This document shows positions 7,723-12,601 of a stretch of DNA of 12,601 bases, one piece after another. The stretch comes from DATIKM01 sp035477595. Its GTDB lineage: Bacteria > Armatimonadota > Chthonomonadetes > Chthonomonadales > CAJBBX01. A model generated the notes under the pieces. That model did no database searches. It was not told the DNA's origin and saw only the letters and a list, made by a program, of their open reading frames with translations. The stretch is from contig DATIKM010000069.1 in the NCBI GenBank assembly GCA_035477595.1, forward strand, positions 1 to 12,601, given 5' to 3'. Position 1 is the stretch's first letter; the number at the start of each line of letters is the position of its first letter. The translations under genes and the position numbers were made by a program.

Positions 7723-8667
7723 TTGGACGACGAGCAGATCGCCGCCTACGTGGCGGAGGCACTGGGAATCAGGGCTCGCGGCGCCGATGTCGTTCGCCTT
7801 GGCGGTCGCCAAGGCATGGTGGTTGCGCGGGTCGTGCTGCGGGGACGCGGTTCGTGGGTGTTCAAGGCAGTGCGTCGCGTGGACCGCCGTGAGGTGGCGC
7901 TGTCGGCGGCGGTGGGTGCGTTTGCCAGCGGCTTGGCGCCTGTCGTTCTCGGCTGTGAGGTTGATGAACGTCGCAGCGTCTCATGGATCGTGATGCAGGA
8001 CGCCGGCGATGTCCGCCTGCGCGACCGGCCCGACGGGGACTCCTTCGCAGCCGCGGCGGACGCGCTGGCATCTGTCCAGCTCGCCTCGCTTCCTCACGTC
8101 GACGACCTCGCATCCCGAGGCGTACCCCGGGTGGGCCTGCGTGAGTGGGAGGATGTGGCGCTCGAGGTCCTCGAGCGCGTCTCCACGGTCCGGGCGCATG
8201 CCATCGCTGCTGAGATGACGGACGTTGCATGGGCCGCCGTCGCGGCCGCGCGCGTTGCCGCCAACCTGCCCGTGGCCCTCGTGCACGGCGACCTGCACGC
8301 CGGCAACGTGGCGCTCCGAGATGGGTCGCCGCCCTGCCTTCTCGACTGGGGCTCGGCGTACCTCGGCTCGGCGTTCCTCGGCTTTGAGGAGCTGGCGGTG
8401 GCGTCAACCGCCCGCATGCATGCCCCCGATATCGAGGGCAGAGCGCGGGCTGCCTACCTGAGGCGGTGGGCGCCGCTTCTGGGCAAGCCCGGGCCCCTAG
8501 AGCCATCGCTCCTTGCCTGCCGCCTGCTCCTGCGGCTTGAGGTCGCGCGGCAGGCCCTACGGGGCGCAGATGCCGGGCGAGGCGGCGAGATCAGGGCGGC
8601 AGCGGCATATCGCCTCGCTGTGGAGGCGCTGCGGCAATGGCGCAAGGCGGCTCTCGGCACGTCGTAA
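7723..8667 (+). CDS. Aminoglycoside/choline-kinase-family phosphotransferase (APH fold)
   Basis: APH-fold kinases transfer the gamma phosphate of ATP to small hydroxylated molecules; the substrate here cannot be told. The 314-residue protein has the catalytic loop VHGDLHAGNV (H188, D190, N195) and the metal-binding LLDWGS (D208), and K48 in WVFKAV is a likely ATP-binding lysine. WIVMQDAGDV near residue 88 fits the hinge between lobes. TTG at 7723 is chosen because the promoter places the transcript start near 7698 and AGAGGGG lies about 10 nt upstream; GTG a few codons later is an alternative. Sequence resembles generic phosphotransferase-family members more than clinical resistance enzymes, so a metabolic or unknown kinase role is more likely than drug resistance. 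It is divergent from the anti-sigma operon and 66 bp upstream of purN. Confidence 0.82.
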   Translation: MDDEQIAAYVAEALGIRARGADVVRLGGRQGMVVARVVLRGRGSWVFKAVRRVDRREVALSAAVGAFASGLAPVVLGCEVDERRSVSWIVMQDAGDVRLRDRPDGDSFAAAADALASVQLASLPHVDDLASRGVPRVGLREWEDVALEVLERVSTVRAHAIAAEMTDVAWAAVAAARVAANLPVALVHGDLHAGNVALRDGSPPCLLDWGSAYLGSAFLGFEELAVASTARMHAPDIEGRARAAYLRRWAPLLGKPGPLEPSLLACRLLLRLEVARQALRGADAGRGGEIRAAAAYRLAVEALRQWRKAALGTS

Positions 8668-8733
8668 GTACAACTCTGAGTATATATGCTTGACCTAATT
8701 GGCCTCACAACGGGGCTGTTGGGGGAGCGCCAC

Positions 8734-9369
8734 TTGCCTCTGCACATTGGAGTACTGGTCGGCGCGCACGGCCGCGGCACGAACCTGCAGGCGATCATCG
8801 AAGCGTGCGCAGCGCCTGGTGGCCCCGGCGAAGTTCGGCTCGTGGTGGGGTCCCGGGCCAGTGCGCCCGCAATGGACCGCGCGCGTGCGGCAGGGGTAGC
8901 TGTCGCCGTAGTCGCTCCGCGCGCATACGCGGACGACGATGCCTACGGTGGTGCGCTCGTGGCCGTGTTCAGGGAGCACGAGGTTGACTTCCTCTGCCTG
9001 GCGGGCTACATGCGGCTGCTACCCGCGATCGTTGTGCGCAAGTTCTGGAGCAGAATACTCAACACACATCCCGCTCTCTTGCCGCTCTTTGGGGGGAGCG
9101 GGATGTACGGCGAGCGCGTCCACCGGGCCGTCTTGGAGAGCGGCATGAAGGTGAGCGGGTGCACCGTGCACATCGTGGACGAGGAGTACGACCGCGGCCC
9201 CATAGTCGCTCAGGAGGCGGTGCCGGTGGAGGAGGGCGACACTCCGGAGGCACTTGCGGCGCGCGTGCTGCCAGTCGAGCACAGAACCTATGTGCGCGCG
9301 CTCCAGCTTTTTGCAGAGGACCGGGTCCGCGTGGTGGGTCGCCGGACGGTGATCGTGCCGCCAGGCTAG
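8734..9369 (+). CDS. purN: Phosphoribosylglycinamide formyltransferase PurN
   Basis: PurN transfers a formyl group from 10-formyltetrahydrofolate to GAR, the third step of purine synthesis. The 211-residue protein starts HIGVLVGAHGRGTNLQAI (phosphate-binding loop), then shows AGYMRLLP (about 91-98) and ILNTHPALLPLFGGSGMYG with catalytic N110 and H112. HIVDEEYDRGPIVAQ supplies the catalytic aspartate D149; these align with E. coli N106, H108 and D144. The GMYG-x-x-VH form is a common bacterial variant. TTG at 8734 is chosen because GGGGGAG lies just upstream and the family starts at this beta strand. The ATG at 8686, 16 codons earlier, gives a plausible but non-conserved extension. A TATATAT stretch at 8679-8685 may be part of a weak promoter. 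No other pur gene is in view. Confidence 0.93.
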   Translation: MPLHIGVLVGAHGRGTNLQAIIEACAAPGGPGEVRLVVGSRASAPAMDRARAAGVAVAVVAPRAYADDDAYGGALVAVFREHEVDFLCLAGYMRLLPAIVVRKFWSRILNTHPALLPLFGGSGMYGERVHRAVLESGMKVSGCTVHIVDEEYDRGPIVAQEAVPVEEGDTPEALAARVLPVEHRTYVRALQLFAEDRVRVVGRRTVIVPPG

Positions 9370-9449
9370 CGGTCAGCGCACAAGTTCAGTGCGTATTCCT
9401 TAGCAATGTCGCATCTGTATCGCGTGGTTGGGGCGGTGTAGAGGCTGCG

Positions 9450-9524
9450 ATGGCCCGAGGAGCGATCGCGTGGGCAGTGGGTGCGGCCCTGGTGCTGGGT
9501 GGGGCAGTGCCCGCCGCAAGGGGG
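9450..9524 (+). other. Out-of-frame signal peptide just upstream of the DUF4380-like gene
   Basis: ATG at 9450, with AGAGG 5 nt upstream, opens a frame whose first 25 residues read like a Sec signal: MARG, then a hydrophobic core AIAWAVGAALVLGGAV, then PAARG. In its own frame it ends at a stop at 9576-9578 after 42 residues of unremarkable sequence. A shift of -1 near the G5 run at 9520-9524 would fuse it directly to EVRVERVAYFGQ of the next gene. It may be the authentic N-terminus separated by a homopolymer error or a real indel, or a coincidence. Confidence 0.5.
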
Positions 9525-9532
9525 AAGTCAGA

Positions 9533-10450
9533 GTGGAGAGGGTGGCCTACTTTGGACAGCCGAACTGCTACCGGCTGAGCAACGGCGTGGTTGAGGCGAT
9601 TGTGACGACGGACGTCGGGCCGCGGGTGATCCGCTACGGCTTGGTTGGGGGGCGGAATCTCTTCGCTGAGATGCCGGACGATGTGGTCAACACAGAGCTC
9701 GGCAACTGGAGGCCGATGGGCGGCCATCGTCTGTGGCATGCGCCGGAGGCCAAACCGAGGACCTACGCTCCGGACAACGACCCGGTCAAGCTCGAGGCCG
9801 TCGGGTCCGACGGCGTCCGGCTGACGCAGACGGTGGAGCCGGCCACGGGCATCGAGAAGGAGATGCTCGTGCGGATGGATGCGGACGGCAGCGGTGTGAC
9901 GGTGACGCACACGCTGACCAACCGGGGGCTGTGGCCGGTCGACCTGGCGCCGTGGGCGCTCACAATCGTGGCCGGAGGCGGCGTCACCATCCTGCCCCAA
10001 GAGCCGTTCCGGTCACATGACGAGTACCTCCTGCCGGCGCGCCCGATGGTCCTGTGGCACTACACGGACATGACGGACCCGCGCTTGACACTCGGGAGAC
10101 GGTACATCCGCCTCCGCACCGATGAGAAGCTTGACACTCCGCAGAAGATCGGCATCAGGAACAAGCAGGGCTGGGCGGCCTACCATCTCGATAGCCTGCT
10201 GTTCATCAAGCGGTACCCTTTCCTGGAGGGACAGACCTATCCCGACGAGGGCTGCAACACGGAGACCTTCACGAAGGGCGACTTCATGGAGGTGGAGACG
10301 CTGGGGCCCATGCGGCGGGTGACGCCCGGGGAGTCAGCTCATCACGTGGAGAAGTGGTATCTGTTCGCGAACGTGGATATCGGCACGACGGAGGCGACTC
10401 TGGACGCCGCGATAGCGCCGATCCTGGCCCGAGCGACGCCCGCCCTGTGA
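9533..10450 (+). CDS. DUF4380-like protein (mutarotase-type beta-sandwich, probable sugar binding)
   Basis: The sequence reads NCYRLSNGVVEAIVTTDVGPRVIRYG near the start, then GGHRLWHAPE, YAPDNDPVK, TNRGLWPVDLAPWALT, and later YPDEGCNTETFTKGDFMEVETLGP. I recognise these as hallmarks of DUF4380-type proteins, which have a galactose-mutarotase-like fold and no established reaction. Conserved His, Trp and Glu residues in GGHRLW and the TETFT-DFMEVETLGP block could line a carbohydrate site. The 305-residue version begins at GTG 9533, with AGGGGGA about 8 nt upstream. Cytosolic family members start at this point, so the gene may be complete as drawn. Alternatively the real start is the signal-peptide ATG at 9450 in another frame, which would make the protein periplasmic. 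It lies 25 bp before uxaA, so a role in sugar-acid handling is a fair inference. Catalytic activity is not shown. Confidence 0.75.
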   Translation: MERVAYFGQPNCYRLSNGVVEAIVTTDVGPRVIRYGLVGGRNLFAEMPDDVVNTELGNWRPMGGHRLWHAPEAKPRTYAPDNDPVKLEAVGSDGVRLTQTVEPATGIEKEMLVRMDADGSGVTVTHTLTNRGLWPVDLAPWALTIVAGGGVTILPQEPFRSHDEYLLPARPMVLWHYTDMTDPRLTLGRRYIRLRTDEKLDTPQKIGIRNKQGWAAYHLDSLLFIKRYPFLEGQTYPDEGCNTETFTKGDFMEVETLGPMRRVTPGESAHHVEKWYLFANVDIGTTEATLDAAIAPILARATPAL

Positions 10451-10475
10451 GCGCCGTGGTGGCACGCGGCTCGCT

Positions 10476-12011
10476 ATGGTCTGCGTGACCCCGCGGGTGA
10501 TGCTCCTGCGCGAGGGTGACGACGTAGCCGTCGCCCTCGCGCCAATCCTCGCGGGCGAGGCCCTCGATGAGTACGGAGTTCGGTGCGCCGACGGTGTCCC
10601 AGCGGGGCACAAGGTGGCCCTGCGCCCGATCGCGGAGGGTGACGCCGTCCGTAAGTACGGCGAGGTCATCGGCCGCGCCACGCGGCCCATCGCGCCAGGC
10701 GGATGGGTGCACACTCACAACCTCAGTGCGGACCACGTTGGCTCGGCCGCCTGGGAGCCCGGCGTACCCAAGCAGGTGGAACGAGAGCCTCTAGGCGTGG
10801 GCCGGACCTTCGACGGCTATCGCGCTCCGGGCGGGCGGTCCGGCACCCGCAACTGGATTGCCATCATATCGTCCTCGAACTGCTCGGCGGACGCCGTGCA
10901 CCTGGTCGCCGAACGGCTACGCCGTGAGGTGCTGCGCGACCATCGCCACATCGACGGTGTCATGGCCGTCACCCATGCGACGGGATGCGGGCTCCTGGCC
11001 GATGGCCCTGAGCACGTACTGCTCCGCCGCTGCCTGAACGGCGTTCTGCGGCACCCCAACGTCGCAGGGGCCGTGGTCATCGGCCTGGGCTGCGAGGTGA
11101 ACCAGCCTCGCGAGATGCTCGAGCCGGCCATCATGCAGCAACACGGCGCGCGGCATCCGCCCCCGGTCCTGGTCATTCAGGAGCAGGGCGGGGTCGGGCG
11201 AACGGTTGATGCCGCCCTGGAGGCGGCCCTCCCCATAGTCCGCAGGGCCGACGCGCGGCGAAGGACCGCGCGCCCGCTCTCCGACCTCGTCGTCGGCACA
11301 AACTGCGGCGGGTCCGACGCCTACTCCGGGATAACCGCCAACCCAGCGCTCGGAATTGCCGGTGACCTTCTCGTGGGGCACGGCGCCTCGTGGGTCCTCG
11401 CCGAGACGCCGGAGACGTACGGGGCCGAGCACCTGCTCATCCGGCGCGCGGCGTCCCGCAAGGTGGGTGAGAGTCTGCTCGGGCTGCTGCACTGGTGGGA
11501 GCAACACGCTGCGCGTCATGGAGCAGTCATCGATAACAACCCCGCGCCAGGCAACAAGGTCGGCGGCATCACCACGATCCAGGAGAAGTCACTCGGCGCC
11601 GTCACCAAGGGAGGCTCGTCGCCGCTCATGGCGGTGTACGAGTATGCACAGACCGTGGAGGAGCGAGGGCTCTGTTTCATGGACACGCCGGGGCACGACC
11701 CAGTGTCGGTGACCGGATTGCTGGCCGGCGGATGCGCCCTGATCGCCTTTACCACAGGACGCGGCTCGTGCATCGGACTCGACGGCGTCCCTGTACTGAA
11801 GATTGCGTCGACGAGCGACCTCTTCCACCGCCTGTCGGATGACATGGACGTCGATGCCGGCGTGGCCCTCGGAGGTGTCGCTCTTCGGGACCTGGGGCGG
11901 ATGATCGCCGAGGAACTGATCGCCGTGGCGTCCGGCAAGCGCACGAAGGCCGAGGTGCAGGGCCTTGGCAGGTGTGCGTTCGTTCCGTGGGCGTTGGGGC
12001 CGGTGCTCTGA
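10476..12011 (+). CDS. uxaA: UxaA-family altronate (sugar-acid) dehydratase, fused SAF + GarD domains
   Basis: UxaA dehydrates D-altronate to 2-keto-3-deoxygluconate in galacturonate breakdown and needs Fe2+ or a similar metal; galactarate dehydratase GarD is the close paralog. The 511-residue protein has an N-terminal SAF domain (about 14-85, with KVALRPIAEGDAVRKYGEVIG) fused to the long catalytic region. Family signatures are NCSADAV (136), THATGCG (166-172), TNCGGSDAYSGITANPALG (275-293), NNPAPGNKVGG (354-364), DTPGHDPVSVTGLLAGG (403-419) and TTGRGSCIGL (426-435). Its length is close to E. coli UxaA (about 495). ATG at 10476 lacks a good ribosome site; GTG 10482 and ATG 10500 are alternatives. 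It is 25 bp after the DUF4380-like gene, so they are probably co-transcribed. Altronate versus galactarate specificity cannot be decided here. Confidence 0.88.
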   Translation: MVCVTPRVMLLREGDDVAVALAPILAGEALDEYGVRCADGVPAGHKVALRPIAEGDAVRKYGEVIGRATRPIAPGGWVHTHNLSADHVGSAAWEPGVPKQVEREPLGVGRTFDGYRAPGGRSGTRNWIAIISSSNCSADAVHLVAERLRREVLRDHRHIDGVMAVTHATGCGLLADGPEHVLLRRCLNGVLRHPNVAGAVVIGLGCEVNQPREMLEPAIMQQHGARHPPPVLVIQEQGGVGRTVDAALEAALPIVRRADARRRTARPLSDLVVGTNCGGSDAYSGITANPALGIAGDLLVGHGASWVLAETPETYGAEHLLIRRAASRKVGESLLGLLHWWEQHAARHGAVIDNNPAPGNKVGGITTIQEKSLGAVTKGGSSPLMAVYEYAQTVEERGLCFMDTPGHDPVSVTGLLAGGCALIAFTTGRGSCIGLDGVPVLKIASTSDLFHRLSDDMDVDAGVALGGVALRDLGRMIAEELIAVASGKRTKAEVQGLGRCAFVPWALGPVL

Positions 12012-12017
12012 CGCCGC

Positions 12018-12414
12018 TCAGGCTGCCGCTTGCCCTACCACCGCGCGCGCAGCGTCCGCCTTCGTCAGTACTGGTGTGATCGCCGTGCCGTGCAACAGCG
12101 CGGCGCCCTGTGCGGCGCGCGTCCCCGCCAGCAGAACGATCATGGGCAATCGGGCTTTGGTCGAATGCGTCGCACAGGCGGATGCACTGCGCCGCCTAAT
12201 CGCCTCCGGCGACCCCGCCGTAGATGCTGATCAGCACGCAGCGCACCTGGGAGGGGCATCAGCACGAGCGCCAGCGGATCGCGCACAACACCAGCCCGTG
12301 CCCCCCCCGATACCGAGAGGCTTGGCCGGCCTGCCGCGCGCCTGCGCCACCTCGTCTAGCGTGGCGATCACTAGCCCCGCACCGTTCCCAGGAACGCCGA
12401 TGTCGCCCCCTAGC
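12018..12414 (-). pseudogene. sucC: Decayed 3' end of sucC (succinyl-CoA synthetase beta), truncated by an IS
   Basis: Read on the minus strand from 12413, one frame gives GDIGVPGNGAGLVIATLDEVA followed by RPAKPLGIGGG, the C-terminal ligase-domain signature of SucC. Similarity then moves through other frames: VVRDPLALVL (from about 12290), then SQVRCVLISIYGGV (from about 12252) with an in-frame TAG at 12196-12198, then IVLLAGTRAAQGAALL and ITPVLTKADAARAVVGQAAA to a TGA at 12018-12020. The order and spacing match intact SucC C-termini (for example VKAVLVNIFGG and GTNAEEG segments), so at least three frameshifts and one stop have accumulated. The 5' part is missing at 12414, exactly where the IS begins; it may lie beyond the element or be lost. 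Its stop faces the uxaA stop only 6 bp away. This stretch fills most of the otherwise gene-free 12012-12502 interval. Confidence 0.8.
12409..12414. other. Candidate IS481-type target site (NCTAGN)
   Basis: CCTAGC abuts the TGTG end of the insertion sequence. From memory, IS481 prefers and duplicates NCTAGN, so this would be the left copy of the 6-bp duplication; the right copy lies outside the window. Confidence 0.6.
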
Positions 12415-12438
12415 TGTGCTCTCCATGCAGGTTGGGTG

Positions 12439-12468
12439 TTGACGACGTCGAGCGAGCTACCGTAAGAT
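12439..12468 (+). promoter_or_regulatory. Candidate transposase promoter
   Basis: TTGACG (12439-12444) and TAAGAT (12463-12468) with an 18-bp spacer match consensus at 5/6 and 4/6 positions and sit 35 bp upstream of the transposase start, inside the IS. Confidence 0.45.
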
Positions 12469-12502
12469 AGGTCCGCCTACACCACACCGGAGGCACCCAC
12501 GC

Positions 12503-12601
12503 ATGACCATGCACAAGAACGCAGCTCTGAGCCTGGTGAAGCGGCGTGAGATGGTTACGATGATCGGGCGAGGCTCTACGCTCAAGGCGGCAGGCATCAC
12601 C
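12503..12601 (+). CDS. IS481-family transposase, first 33 codons
   Basis: DDE transposases of the IS481 family cut and paste their element using an RNase H-like catalytic core. Only the N-terminus is visible: MTMHKNAALSLVKRREMV followed by the start of a helix-turn-helix (GSTLKAAGIT). The MN-x-HK-x-A-x-L-x-x-x-x-RR-x-EMV pattern is the usual opening of IS481-type transposases. GGAGG at 12489-12493 lies 9 nt upstream of ATG 12503. An ATG two codons later is an alternative. The catalytic DDE residues are beyond the window, so whether the gene is intact cannot be judged. Confidence 0.8.
   Translation, partial: MTMHKNAALSLVKRREMVTMIGRGSTLKAAGIT

Larger units (their letters stand above)
12415..12601 (+). 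mobile_element. Left end of an IS481-family insertion sequence
   Basis: The element starts TGTGCTCTCCATGCAGGTTG at 12415. The TGTG start and an AGGTTG ten bases later match the IS481 terminal repeat as I remember it. Inside lie a promoter and the start of the transposase. The sequence to the left is a sucC relic that ends exactly at 12414, which independently marks the boundary. The right end is outside the window. Confidence 0.75.

Noticed and set aside
7549..7812. Minus-strand 87-codon frame in the divergent promoter region
   Set aside because: It crosses a near-consensus promoter and the start of the phosphotransferase gene and has no family resemblance.
12301..12308. C8 homopolymer as a phase-variation tract
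   Set aside because: It lies in a decayed sucC relic where GGGGGGGGC simply encodes the conserved Gly-Gly-Gly; with other frameshifts present no switching role is credible.
11965..12465. Plus-strand open frame of 166 codons between uxaA and the IS
   Set aside because: It overlaps the uxaA end and the IS boundary and is antisense to the sucC relic; Ala/Arg-rich with no recognisable domain.
1..12601. CRISPR arrays, tRNA or rRNA genes, riboswitches, prophage genes
   Set aside because: I saw no regularly spaced direct repeats, no cloverleaf-like tRNA sequence, no conserved rRNA blocks, and no phage structural genes on either strand.

Overview
The window is high-GC DNA (roughly two-thirds G+C by eye) from a Gram-negative-type bacterium. 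A 1,100-residue predicted outer-membrane beta-barrel ending in aromatic Phe, a zinc-finger anti-sigma factor and a complex I subunit pair support a diderm with a respiratory TCA-cycle metabolism. The barrel style and a DUF4380-like protein recall Armatimonadota or similar deep-branching, mostly metagenome-known lineages, but this placement is tentative and rests on memory of protein families, not on any search.

Layout. Positions 1-7464 are on the minus strand, reading right to left: an anti-sigma factor, a giant repeat-containing outer-membrane protein 65 bp downstream of it, then after a 343-bp gap with a sigma70-like promoter the pair nuoB-nuoI (6 bp apart), then the first 520 codons of aconitase acnA, cut by the window edge. 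Near 7.5-7.7 kb the transcription direction flips. The plus-strand half begins with a near-consensus promoter (TTGACC-17-TATAAT), followed by an aminoglycoside/choline-kinase-type phosphotransferase, purN, a DUF4380-like (mutarotase-fold type) protein with an out-of-frame signal peptide just upstream, and uxaA (altronate dehydratase family) 25 bp behind it.

The right end is a scar. Between 12018 and 12414, on the minus strand, lies a decayed 3' end of sucC (succinyl-CoA synthetase beta subunit) with three frame changes and an in-frame stop. It stops exactly where an IS481-family insertion sequence begins: an NCTAGN-type target (CCTAGC), a TGTG-starting terminal repeat, a promoter and the first 33 codons of the transposase, which runs off the window.

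How the genes may work together: acnA, nuoBI and the sucC relic are central-carbon and respiration genes. The DUF4380-like gene and uxaA look like a small sugar-acid catabolic operon. The anti-sigma factor and the barrel protein look like an envelope operon. Several genes appear to start at GTG or TTG (acnA, the phosphotransferase, purN, the DUF4380-like gene), which matters for anyone relying on ATG-only gene calls. The most unusual items are the barrel protein with about five repeats of about 76-82 residues, the nuoB-nuoI pair without its usual neighbours, the signal-peptide frameshift, and the IS-truncated sucC relic.
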